Of a DNA stretch of 64,000 bases, positions 1 through 7,480 are shown in pieces (the stretch's first letter is position 1; each line of letters begins with the position of its first letter). Source of the DNA: SAR86 cluster bacterium REDSEA-S09_B4 (GTDB taxonomy: Bacteria > Pseudomonadota > Gammaproteobacteria > Magnimaribacterales > Magnimaribacteraceae); contig LUQU01000001.1 of the NCBI GenBank assembly GCA_001628005.1, forward strand, positions 42,752-106,751, written 5' to 3'. A program made the position numbers and the translations under genes. The notes under the pieces were generated by a model that saw nothing but the letters and a program-made list of their open reading frames with translations, ran no database searches and was not told where the DNA came from.

Positions 1-1136
1 GAAAACTTTACCTTGTCTCCTGAGTAGTCAACTGGATTTGCTGGTTCAATTAAAAGTCCTCCGGTTTCATGATCGGCTGTGACTACTACTAACGTATCAC
101 TGTTTTCAATGGCGTAATTTAGAGCCCAATCCACGGCGGAATCAAAATCTTGCATTTCGTTATTTAAATAGTCCAAGCTATTAACATGACCAGCCCAGTC
201 CACTTGCGAACCTTCAGCCATAATGAAGAACCCCGCACACCCATTATCAATAAAGTAATCTGAACGATTAACAGAAAACTCAAGCATATCTGTTAGTGAA
301 GGCTCAAAAACATGATTATCAGGAGTTTCTATATTTCTAATATGCTCATCTGCAAAGAGACCAAAAACCCTGCCCGGTAAATTAAGATCAAAGTTAGTCA
401 TTTCTTCTTTTGTTTTTAGTAAAACATGAGAGTCACTGACCTCTTGAAGTAAATTTCTACCGTCTTCTCTCTTTCCCCCCATCTCTTCAGGTAAGAAAAA
501 ATGCCTTCCTCCGCCCAAAAAAGTTACGATATTAGAGTCCACCATTTGAGAGCTTATTTCATCTGTTTTCCACCTAAGATCCACGTGAGCTACGAAAGCA
601 GCTGGAGTAGCGTGTGTTATTTCAGAAGTGGCTAACAATGAGCTGATGTAGCCAGATCGATCAAGTGTTTCAGTTAAATTCTCTAGAGTATTTTTATTTG
701 CATCCAACCCAAGATAAGTATTGTTCGTTTTAAAACCCGTGCTGTATGCCGTAGCTGATGAAGCTGAATCTGTAACTATACCGTTTTCAGAATGAGTCAA
801 AACAATTCCTGAATAGGGAAATTTATCTACTGAGATTCTTGAATTAGGACCTCCGTTAATCAACCTATAAGCAGAAATCTGACTGATACTCATGCCATCG
901 CCTATAAGAAGGATTACATTCTTAGCTTTACTTGAAGGGACTTTAAGTTGTTTGGGTTGCAGTGGGTTCAAGTCGGGGGCTGCTTTAATATAGGAATCCT
1001 TTTCGTCTAAACTCGCTGTACCTATAGGAAGATTTTCCATAATCAAATTTTGTGCAAAAGAATACGTGGCCCAGGCACCAATCGCTGCCCCAACTACTAA
1101 GATGGCCACACCACCTATAATTAATTTTGTTTTCAT
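1..1136 (-). CDS. Alkaline phosphatase, C-terminus cut by window edge
   Basis: This reading frame is not in the ORF track because it runs off the left edge; I translated it from the ATG at 1136. An N-terminal hydrophobic stretch (about residues 5-27) looks like a signal peptide or anchor, placing the enzyme in the periplasm. Alkaline phosphatase landmarks occur in order: the metal-site LIGDGMS (about 78-84), the nucleophile motif VTDSASSAT (Ser about 124), EGSQVDWAGH, and VTADHETGG close to the cut end. The family hydrolyses phosphate monoesters using two zinc and one magnesium ion, so a phosphate-scavenging role is likely. An AAGGAG Shine-Dalgarno lies just upstream of the ATG. The extreme C-terminus and stop are outside the window. 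No Pho box was recognised upstream; the nearest element there is a small-RNA candidate. Confidence 0.93.
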   Translation of the reverse strand, partial: MKTKLIIGGVAILVVGAAIGAWATYSFAQNLIMENLPIGTASLDEKDSYIKAAPDLNPLQPKQLKVPSSKAKNVILLIGDGMSISQISAYRLINGGPNSRISVDKFPYSGIVLTHSENGIVTDSASSATAYSTGFKTNNTYLGLDANKNTLENLTETLDRSGYISSLLATSEITHATPAAFVAHVDLRWKTDEISSQMVDSNIVTFLGGGRHFFLPEEMGGKREDGRNLLQEVSDSHVLLKTKEEMTNFDLNLPGRVFGLFADEHIRNIETPDNHVFEPSLTDMLEFSVNRSDYFIDNGCAGFFIMAEGSQVDWAGHVNSLDYLNNEMQDFDSAVDWALNYAIENSDTLVVVTADHETGGLLIEPANPVDYSGDKVKF

Positions 1137-1189
1137 TTTTAAAGAGCTCCTTATTTTACCTCTTGTCCTAAAAATCTCATTATATTAAA

Positions 1190-1420
1190 TAAAAAAGCCC
1201 CGCTCTAAGCGGGGCTCTTTTAGAAGAAGTATCTCAACTGTCTTCTAAACTACCAATCTATAAATGTTTGGTAGCCGGAACCGGGGTTACCCCGTGTCAG
1301 AAGGCACCTCCTGTAATTCCTGCTAATAAATAAATACTAATTTGGACCACCTCCTTTGAAGGGTAATAACGATACCTGCTATTTGATCCCCCTTGTATCA
1401 AATCAAATACAGAACAACTT
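1190..1420 (-). ncRNA. Candidate structured small RNA with repeated GGA motifs
   Basis: The gap between the phosphatase and the oxidoreductase contains no convincing ORF but looks like a compact minus-strand RNA gene of about 230 nt. A promoter-like TTGGAA / 16 bp / TACTCT precedes it. Hairpins follow in transcript order: TATTTGAT/ATCAAATA (1402-1409 with 1380-1387), CGGGG-type hairpin (1282-1294), CTACCAA/TTGGTAG (1268-1274 with 1250-1256), AGAAGA/TCTTCT (1222-1227 with 1241-1246), then a GC-rich intrinsic terminator. Unpaired-looking segments carry GGA motifs, including AAGGAGG, CAGGAA and ACAGGAGG, and the first loop has ATACAAGGGGGAT. Multiple GGA motifs between hairpins resemble CsrB/RsmZ-type RNAs that titrate CsrA. 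That match is inference; a leader-peptide mRNA is the main alternative because two copies of AGGAGGTG occur. Confidence 0.55.
1191..1220 (-). terminator. Rho-independent terminator (bidirectional form)
   Basis: An 8-bp perfect stem AGCCCCGC/GCGGGGCT with a 5-nt loop lies at 1196-1216, flanked by six A's on the left and a short T-rich stretch on the right. Read on the minus strand it ends in a six-U run, so it best terminates the small-RNA candidate to its right. Confidence 0.85.
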
Positions 1421-1426
1421 GTACAT

Positions 1427-1454
1427 AGAGTAACAATTTTTTTGAAATTTCCAA
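1427..1454 (-). promoter_or_regulatory. Putative sigma70 promoter of the small-RNA candidate
   Basis: On the minus strand TTGGAA (1449-1454) and TACTCT (1427-1432) are separated by 16 bp. A TGTACA palindrome covers 1420-1425, about where transcription would begin. The match to consensus is moderate. Confidence 0.4.
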
Positions 1455-1535
1455 GCAAAATTGAAAGTGTAATTTTTGTGTATCCTTTAGTTATCTAAAG
1501 CTATATATGTTCAATTTATAAAATTACTGTATTAA

Positions 1536-3539
1536 TTAATTTTTAAGATCTATCCAATCCCTTTCATCTTTACTTAATTTTACTTCTAGGGCTTTAAGAG
1601 AGCTCCTGGTTTCAAAGAAATTTCTTGGTCCTATTAGAGGAAAGGAAGGAAAATCTTGATTCAATACAAAAGCTAGTGCGAGCTCAATCGGTTCAATTCT
1701 TTTTTCTTTAGCTAAAGAAAAACACCTTTTTCTTCTCTCAAGATTATCTGCACTTGACCAAACTCTGTTTTGCTCATGTTCATTAGGATTTGCAATATGT
1801 AAAGACCCTTCAAATTCTTGCTGTTCAAGAAAGAATCCTCTGGCTTGGCTTGACCAAGGGAATATTGCAATTTGCTTTTCTTTTAAAAAGTCCGTGAAAT
1901 CATCTTCAGAACAACTTTCACAACCAGGCCACACAGGTTCTAACATCCTAGCCAAACTGAAATTATTACTTAACAGACTAAAAGCATCTTTACCTGATGC
2001 TTCAGCATAAGTGATCGATTCTGAAAATCTAGAGAGTGACCAGTTAGAGGCTCCCATTAAACTTATTAAGCCCTCTTCTTTTAATTCGTTTAAAGCATCT
2101 ATAAATTCACTAACTGGCACCTCTAAATTATCTCGATGCAAACAATAAAGATCCAAATGGTCTGTTTTAAGTCTATCTAAGGATTCTTCTAGCTGCGGTC
2201 TAATTAAATGAGGATAGCAATCTGGAGTATGTGCTCCTTTTCCTAGCACTACTACTTGATCTCTTAAACCTCGATGATTCATCCACCTTCCCAAGTAAAC
2301 ATCACTCTTACCATTGTTATATATATAGGCCGTATCAAATGTATTTCCTCCTAAAGAGAAGTAATGATCAAACATAGCAAAAGCGTGATCACTTCCTGAT
2401 TGGTTATCACAGCCAAAAACCACCCGGGATAGCTCTTTATCAAGACCTTTAATCTTCGCAGAAGGAATAGTCCCTCTCTGTTTAAATGCCGACTTACCTA
2501 AAAGTGAGAATTCTCTATTCTCAGCGTTATCAGCAGAGTAATAAACACCAACCTTCTTTCTCCAAGCATCTAACCAAATCATATTTCCATGACTATCTGC
2601 ATGAGATATCTTCTTTGACTGTGTTTCTTTTTTGTTAAGAAGATCTACAAAGTGATCTATTTCATGAGTAAAAACCCCTTTGTCCTCTTTAAATTCTATG
2701 ACCAGATCCTCTTTCCCTTCCTTTTTAAAAATAATATTAGATTGTCTGTTGTTTTGTTCGCCACACTGCCAGGGCTCTGAAATAAATAAGGATTTTTCTT
2801 CATCAAAAATAAGAACAGAATTTTCCATTGTCTTATTAATTGCTGAACTTATTAGAGCCTTAGAACCATTAATAAACTCCAATTCAGCTTCTGCATTTAA
2901 GTCTATGTTTCTTGATGACAATTCTCCCTTTGCTTCAATATTAATTGGATTTGCAAAAGGCTTGCCAATTTGGGCACCTACCACCATTCTAGACATAGAC
3001 ATTGGATAACAACCTATATCCATTATTGATCCACCCCCAAGTTCAGGATTTACCAATCGATGTTCCTTAGGAACTTCAGCAGAAAAACCAAAAGAAGCTT
3101 CAATAGTTAAAGGCTTATCATAAAATTCTGTTTCCACTAGTTCACGAATCTTGTCCGTCTGCGGATGAGTTCGGTACATAAATGCCTCCATCAACAAAAC
3201 TCCATGGTTTCTGGCTGCATCTATAAGAACCATTGCCTCCGTTGAATTAATGGTCATTGGCTTTTCACAAAGTACTGATTTCTTTGCTTCAATTGAAGCC
3301 AAAGCTAGATCAAAATGTGAATCATGGGGTGTAGCTACATAAATAGCATCTAGATCATCGATATTAAGTAGGTTTTCATAGCCTTCTATTGCTAGACAAT
3401 TATATTTTTCTGCAAATTTTTTAGCCGTTTCAATTGATCTACTGGCTACAGCTTTTAAGTTTGAACCTTGACTATCTCGGAAGGAAACAGCCAATGCTCT
3501 GGCTATCATCCCTGTTCCAAAAATGCCCCAGTTAATCAT
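1536..3539 (-). CDS. Fusion of Gfo/Idh/MocA oxidoreductase and aldo/keto reductase
   Basis: This 667-residue protein joins two NAD(P)-dependent oxidoreductases that are normally separate. Residues 1 to about 330 form a Gfo/Idh/MocA unit: Rossmann motif WGIFGTGMIA near the start and the family's CEKPM motif near residue 92. Residues about 345-667 form an aldo/keto reductase barrel with FDTAYIYNNG (Asp and Tyr of the catalytic tetrad), VVLGKG (Lys) and YCLHRDN (His). Both halves look intact. The fusion suggests a two-step conversion of a sugar or polyol, in which one half oxidises or reduces the product of the other; the substrate cannot be told. No stop codon or frameshift lies at the junction. 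It stands alone, 7 bp beyond the membrane-protein cluster start region on the same strand. Confidence 0.88.
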   Translation of the reverse strand: MINWGIFGTGMIARALAVSFRDSQGSNLKAVASRSIETAKKFAEKYNCLAIEGYENLLNIDDLDAIYVATPHDSHFDLALASIEAKKSVLCEKPMTINSTEAMVLIDAARNHGVLLMEAFMYRTHPQTDKIRELVETEFYDKPLTIEASFGFSAEVPKEHRLVNPELGGGSIMDIGCYPMSMSRMVVGAQIGKPFANPINIEAKGELSSRNIDLNAEAELEFINGSKALISSAINKTMENSVLIFDEEKSLFISEPWQCGEQNNRQSNIIFKKEGKEDLVIEFKEDKGVFTHEIDHFVDLLNKKETQSKKISHADSHGNMIWLDAWRKKVGVYYSADNAENREFSLLGKSAFKQRGTIPSAKIKGLDKELSRVVFGCDNQSGSDHAFAMFDHYFSLGGNTFDTAYIYNNGKSDVYLGRWMNHRGLRDQVVVLGKGAHTPDCYPHLIRPQLEESLDRLKTDHLDLYCLHRDNLEVPVSEFIDALNELKEEGLISLMGASNWSLSRFSESITYAEASGKDAFSLLSNNFSLARMLEPVWPGCESCSEDDFTDFLKEKQIAIFPWSSQARGFFLEQQEFEGSLHIANPNEHEQNRVWSSADNLERRKRCFSLAKEKRIEPIELALAFVLNQDFPSFPLIGPRNFFETRSSLKALEVKLSKDERDWIDLKN

Positions 3540-3545
3540 TTTTTC

Positions 3546-4025
3546 CTATGAAAAACCTATCCAACGTCCTGAGCCTGCAACTATTGCCCATATAGATATA
3601 GATGTAAAACCTATAAGTTTTAGTTTGGCATTCCCTTCGACTGCTGATAAGCCCATTGGGTTTCGAATAAAAAATAAGAATACTAAGCCAATTAACAGTG
3701 CGCTCATCTTTATCCAGAAAGCTCTGCTGTAATAACATTTTATTGCTTCACTAAGAAAAAGAGGTATTCCTGTAGACACTAATATAATTAGACCTAATTT
3801 AAGAATTAAAGTCGTTTGGCCTATTACATAATTAATTGGTTTAGTAGAGAGTAATAAGCCTAGAAGCCTTAAATCACCAACTAAAATTGACCCTCCCAGT
3901 ATTGCTAAGCCAATTAGATGAAATGCTTCTATTACAGGAAACATCCAAATTGAATTCCTGATAGCCTCTCCAATAAAAGATTGTTCTAGCTGATCAAAAA
4001 AATTGAATAGTCTTTCAGATTCCAT
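3546..4025 (-). CDS. Small integral membrane protein, DUF6644-like, paralogue 2
   Basis: A hydrophobic protein of about 159 residues with four likely transmembrane helices. It carries a conserved opening pattern, WMFPVIEAFHLIGLAILGGSILVGDLRLLG, shared with the protein encoded just upstream (WIESAHVLSICFFIGILLFVDLRLMG), so the two are paralogues and may form a heterodimer. From memory the pattern fits the family called DUF6644, whose function is unknown. The track starts at a TTG (4028); the adjacent ATG at 4025 is the more likely start. It overlaps the upstream gene by 11 bases, which implies translational coupling. The conserved Glu and His in the first helices could bind a metal or heme, but that is speculation. 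Confidence 0.75.
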   Translation of the reverse strand: MESERLFNFFDQLEQSFIGEAIRNSIWMFPVIEAFHLIGLAILGGSILVGDLRLLGLLLSTKPINYVIGQTTLILKLGLIILVSTGIPLFLSEAIKCYYSRAFWIKMSALLIGLVFLFFIRNPMGLSAVEGNAKLKLIGFTSISIWAIVAGSGRWIGFS

Positions 4026-4593
4026 CAAGACCCCCCATCTGATTCAGATCAACAATACAACCGGCTGCCCAATTTACCCACTCAGGCTGAGGCTGTCTGT
4101 CACAATCGAACCAATTGTAAGCAATCATTCGTCCTGAAATAATAACTCCAGACCAAATAACTAAAGAAGCTGCTGCTTTAAGGTGCACACTTTTAGGAAT
4201 GCTCTTTCCTTCATCCCAGTTCCTGCCTTCTCGCTTCATCTGCCTATGAAACAAGAAAGCATTAAGACCGGCAAATAGAATTAAGATTACTTTGAATCTA
4301 AAAAATATATTTTGATAACTCCTCACGGGAATAGCGTAAAAAAGTAGAAAACCAGTCAGCGTCATTAAACCAAAACCAAACAAGGACCAAGGTAAGACCT
4401 TCTTGTTCATTTCAGATATAGGTAATTTAGTAAACGCGACCCCCATTAATCGAAGGTCTACAAATAAAAGGATTCCAATAAAAAAACATATCGAGAGAAC
4501 ATGTGCCGATTCAATCCAGGGATACATATAAAGAGACTCAAGCAAAGCTATACTCCACTTAGTCTCTGATAGCCATATAGCAATCTCCAACAT
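4015..4593 (-). CDS. Small integral membrane protein, DUF6644-like, paralogue 1
   Basis: This 192-residue protein has about four to five predicted membrane helices and the same E-x-x-H...DLRLMG signature as its overlapping downstream neighbour. The ATG at 4593 is preceded closely by the cytochrome gene's start region on the same strand (about 22 bp gap), so it probably belongs to one operon with the cytochrome c'-like and DUF6152-like genes. The C-terminal tail (DCDRQPQPEWVNWAAGC) is hydrophilic with two cysteines. Function is not known; a membrane partner for the periplasmic redox proteins next to it is the natural guess. Confidence 0.75.
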   Translation of the reverse strand: MLEIAIWLSETKWSIALLESLYMYPWIESAHVLSICFFIGILLFVDLRLMGVAFTKLPISEMNKKVLPWSLFGFGLMTLTGFLLFYAIPVRSYQNIFFRFKVILILFAGLNAFLFHRQMKREGRNWDEGKSIPKSVHLKAAASLVIWSGVIISGRMIAYNWFDCDRQPQPEWVNWAAGCIVDLNQMGGLDGI

Positions 4594-4615
4594 CTTTTAA
4601 AATTAAGTATTAGCT

Positions 4616-5041
4616 TTATTTAATCCAGTAAATTTGATGGCAGGCTACACAAATTTGATAGAGCTCAGCTCCTATTTCAAAAAGAGCTTCAGAGTCCTCA
4701 TTTTCAGCAGCTGTAAAAGCTTTTTCTCCCATTCCTTTTAAAGCCATGGATAAAGCAACCCACTGGGCCTGATCAACTGCCCTTTCAGGCATCGAGAGAA
4801 GATAAGAGCTTTCAGAAATAACTTTTGCACCGTATTTGACTTTATCCCACCCTTCTTGATTTGTTGGAGCTAAATTGGTTTCACCTTCTTCAGTAATAAC
4901 AAAACCAGCTGAATCCCAAATTGCTTCAGCAGCAGGGTCTAAAACATAAGCCATAAGATCATGAACTTCGGAGTCTTCTTCAGAAGCCAATAATTGAAAT
5001 GAAAACGCTACAGCTAAAACAGATAAGCAGATTTTTTTCAT
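4616..5041 (-). CDS. Periplasmic cytochrome c'/c556-like protein
   Basis: The 141-residue product begins with a clear signal peptide (MKKICLSVLAVAFSFQLLAS) and ends with CVACHQIYWIK, a CxxCH heme-c attachment motif near the C-terminus. A C-terminal CxxCH after an alpha-helical body of about 100 residues is the layout of the four-helix cytochrome c'/c556 family. It would be matured in the periplasm by the cytochrome c biogenesis system. Its position between the membrane-protein pair and the DUF6152-like gene suggests it passes electrons within that set. The heme ligand on the distal side cannot be assigned from sequence alone. Confidence 0.82.
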   Translation of the reverse strand: MKKICLSVLAVAFSFQLLASEEDSEVHDLMAYVLDPAAEAIWDSAGFVITEEGETNLAPTNQEGWDKVKYGAKVISESSYLLSMPERAVDQAQWVALSMALKGMGEKAFTAAENEDSEALFEIGAELYQICVACHQIYWIK

Positions 5042-5066
5042 TTCTGAGTCCTAGGCAATAAGGGAA

Positions 5067-5507
5067 TTATTTTCTTTTGGGTTCCCTTGGATCAGCTCCA
5101 TCTCTAGGGGCGCCAGTACCAGAAGAACCCATAAATACTTTGCTTCCATCAGGAAAAGTTACGTCCCTGCCATTAGCTATGCATATAGGTAAACACAACC
5201 CTCCTTTGCTCTGATATCCCCTAACTATAATCACAGTACCGGGTACTAAGGTTGTTTTAGTAATACCATTTCTAATAAGAGTATTGGGAGTGCCGCCTTC
5301 AACCATCCAGACAGTCTTTCCGTCTTCATCTTCTACTTCAACATGTACCCAAGCATGGGGGTTTATCCATTCTACCTTCACTACTTTTCCGGTAATGTTA
5401 ATAGGCGCATTTGGATCAAATTCAGCTGTAAACGCATGGTGCCCATTTATTTGAAAGCTCAACATTGCAAAACTTAAACACAAGACACTTTTTAGATTTA
5501 TTTTCAT
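5067..5507 (-). CDS. DUF6152-like exported protein
   Basis: A 146-residue protein with an N-terminal signal peptide ending near INGHHAFTAEFDPNAP. The body, ITGKVVKVEWINPHAWVHVEVEDEDGKTVWMVEGG, is the characteristic small beta-rich domain I know as DUF6152, which has no established function. The HHAF and NPHAW histidines are conserved in the family and could bind metal. Its start overlaps the stop of the upstream gene by 4 bases, so the two are translationally coupled. In other genomes such proteins often sit beside GDPDLQGVW-type exported proteins, as here. Confidence 0.82.
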   Translation of the reverse strand: MKINLKSVLCLSFAMLSFQINGHHAFTAEFDPNAPINITGKVVKVEWINPHAWVHVEVEDEDGKTVWMVEGGTPNTLIRNGITKTTLVPGTVIIVRGYQSKGGLCLPICIANGRDVTFPDGSKVFMGSSGTGAPRDGADPREPKRK

Positions 5508-6487
5508 TGGTTTCTCCTTTCCTCTTCTCTTGCACCGGCTAGAATATTTGCCATGGCATAATTACCCTCGTGGCAAGCGTATTCATATATTTTACCTTCG
5601 GCCCTTCTTAATGGCATTTCACCTTTCCAAACATCCCTATAAGCCACGTCATCATCAACGCTGAATTCGTAAAGAATCTCATCTTCAGAAGTTCTAGTAA
5701 ACCTTTCTGTCACTTCAGCGTTCTCAGTTATAAGGATTTGGTGACGTATTGCTGCTCTAAATCGTTGCTGTAAATGATGATTCTTAGTTTTTACCACTAA
5801 GGTATTCCCTTCCCAATGCCCTACAGAATCTCCCAGCCAAGGTTTTATATGATCTGGAAGACGGTTACCTTTTATGCGGATAATTCGAGCATCGTGATTC
5901 ATTTCAACCAGAATCATCACATACCCTGGTGATTGAACAATTTGGTAATGATTGTTGTATAAAACATTCAACATTGGAGGGCCTCCAGTAGAACCAAAAC
6001 CGACTATGCACCTCTCTCCTAAACTTCTCTCTTCAGGATGATTTGCTTGTGTAAACATGCGATAGATACTAGGTGCCTCTATACCCCATCTAACCCACTT
6101 CCTAGGAAGTTTTCCATTTTCAGGGTAAATTAGAATTGAGCTTCTGTACTCGCCATTTATCTTAAATAGTTTTGTTCCAGGATCCATCCAAGCAGTGTTG
6201 TAACCACCAACATTTTCTCCTGCCTTAGGCGTTTCGCCTTCTTCATAAGGATTATCTATTGCGTCAGTGAATTCAGCAGAAAAAGTAGCCGCCCTGTTGG
6301 CTTCTTCCTCAGTTACCAACAAACTTTCATATTCATCCGGTCTTTCTAGTGTAGTGAGACTGGCATTAGTCCACACACCTTGAAGATCGGGGTCTCCAAA
6401 CCAAGTTTTCTTATCCTCTTCTGCTGCTGAAAGACAAGTAAAATTAGAAACCAAAGTGAACAACAAAATTTTACTCAAATTTTTCAT
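5504..6487 (-). CDS. Exported protein of the GDPDLQGVW family, paralogue B
   Basis: This 327-residue exported protein (signal peptide about residues 1-22) has no function that I recognise. Conserved segments are WFGDPDLQGVWTNASLTTLERP near the N-terminus, RCIVGFGSTGGPPMLNVLYNNHYQIVQSPGYV in the middle, PWLGDSVGHWEGNTLVVKT, and YEYACHEGNYAMANILAGAREEE at the C-terminus. It is clearly paralogous to the next upstream gene along its full length, and more distantly to the third. The repeated beta-strand-like segments suggest a beta-rich periplasmic fold. It overlaps both neighbours by 4 bases, so all are co-translated. The single Cys in YACHEGNY is conserved between the copies. A substrate-binding or enzymatic role is possible but unproven. 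Confidence 0.8.
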   Translation of the reverse strand: MKNLSKILLFTLVSNFTCLSAAEEDKKTWFGDPDLQGVWTNASLTTLERPDEYESLLVTEEEANRAATFSAEFTDAIDNPYEEGETPKAGENVGGYNTAWMDPGTKLFKINGEYRSSILIYPENGKLPRKWVRWGIEAPSIYRMFTQANHPEERSLGERCIVGFGSTGGPPMLNVLYNNHYQIVQSPGYVMILVEMNHDARIIRIKGNRLPDHIKPWLGDSVGHWEGNTLVVKTKNHHLQQRFRAAIRHQILITENAEVTERFTRTSEDEILYEFSVDDDVAYRDVWKGEMPLRRAEGKIYEYACHEGNYAMANILAGAREEERRNQ

Positions 6488-7458
6488 CTTCTTTTCTCCT
6501 CTTCTCTTGCTCCAGCTAAAATATTAGCCATTGAGTAATTGCCTTCATGGCATGCGTATTCATAAATTTTTTTATCTATGGCCCTTAAGGGCATTTCCCC
6601 TGCCCACACTTGACTGTAAATATCAGGATCATCTACATAAAATCTATATAAAATTTGATCTTTAGAAATTCTAGTAAACCTTTCAGTAATAATAGCTTTT
6701 GGTGAAATTGCAAAAAAGTGCCTCAGTCCCCCTCTGAAAGTATGCTGAGGATTAAAATTTTTAGTTTCCACCACCAAAGTATTGCCATCCCAGTGACCTA
6801 TGGAGTCACCTAGCCAAGGGGTTACATTCTTCGGTGGATGAGTTCCTCCCAACCTTATAATTCGAGCATCATGAACCATTTCAGCCATGATCATAACGTA
6901 CCCGGGCGATTGTACGATTTGGTAATGATTGTTATACAAAACATTCATCATAGGAGGCCCGCCACTGGAACCGAATCCCACCACACATCTTTCACCCACG
7001 CCCCTTAACTCAGGATGATCTTTTCTCCTAGATCTGTCTTTTCTCATTTTTTGAAAAAACTTATCTGCTTTGTTCCGATCCCAAGGTAATTTTCCATTTT
7101 TTGGAAAAGCAATAATTGACGTACGATGCTTTCCAAATAGTTGAAATAACTCACCCCCTGGATCCATCCAAGCAGCGTTGTAACCGCCGACATCACTACC
7201 GGTTCTGGGAGTTTCTCCTTGTTTATATTCATTGTCGTAAGCAAAGCTTTCTGCTGCAGCCCTTTTAGCAGCTGATTCTGCTTCTTCAACACTTACTTCC
7301 AGAGTTTTAAAGTGACGAGGTCTTTCGAGTGTAGTTAGAGTCGCATTTGTCCAGACTCCCTGTAAGTCAGGGTCGCCATACCAAGTTACATAAGGGTTTC
7401 TTGATTCAGAGAATATAAAACCAGAAAAAATAAGAAAAATGGTAAATAGATATTTCAA
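6484..7458 (-). CDS. Exported protein of the GDPDLQGVW family, paralogue A
   Basis: A 324-residue exported protein closely related to the downstream copy. It shares TWYGDPDLQGVWTNATLTTLERP, VGERCVVGFGSSGGPPMMNVLYNNHYQIVQSPGYVMI, PWLGDSIGHWDGNTLVVET and YEYACHEGNYSMANILAGAREEE. The start is a TTG at 7458, preceded by AAGG, which yields a proper signal peptide (MKYLFTIFLIFSGFIF). Relative to paralogue B it carries a basic insertion (RNKADKFFQKMRKDRSRRKD) after the first third. The tandem copies probably arose by duplication and then diverged. Function is unknown. Confidence 0.8.
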   Translation of the reverse strand: MKYLFTIFLIFSGFIFSESRNPYVTWYGDPDLQGVWTNATLTTLERPRHFKTLEVSVEEAESAAKRAAAESFAYDNEYKQGETPRTGSDVGGYNAAWMDPGGELFQLFGKHRTSIIAFPKNGKLPWDRNKADKFFQKMRKDRSRRKDHPELRGVGERCVVGFGSSGGPPMMNVLYNNHYQIVQSPGYVMIMAEMVHDARIIRLGGTHPPKNVTPWLGDSIGHWDGNTLVVETKNFNPQHTFRGGLRHFFAISPKAIITERFTRISKDQILYRFYVDDPDIYSQVWAGEMPLRAIDKKIYEYACHEGNYSMANILAGAREEEKRR

Positions 7459-7480
7459 ATTATTACCTTAGATAGTTTTC

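Noticed and set aside
1270-1360. Plus-strand resemblance to the 16S rRNA 3' end (GTAGCCG ... GGACCACCTCCTTT).
   Set aside because: Only short islands match, with unrelated sequence between. The hairpins and terminator fit a minus-strand RNA, so this is not an rRNA fragment.
1420-1425. TGTACA near the first small RNA matching the triplet in the tRNA-Ala element (shared CTTGTACATAGA).
   Set aside because: A shared 12-mer between two sites is expected many times by chance in a 64-kb AT-rich window.
7044-7292. 82-residue ORF inside the exported paralogue A.
   Set aside because: Same-strand frame shadow; the full-length family protein accounts for the sequence.
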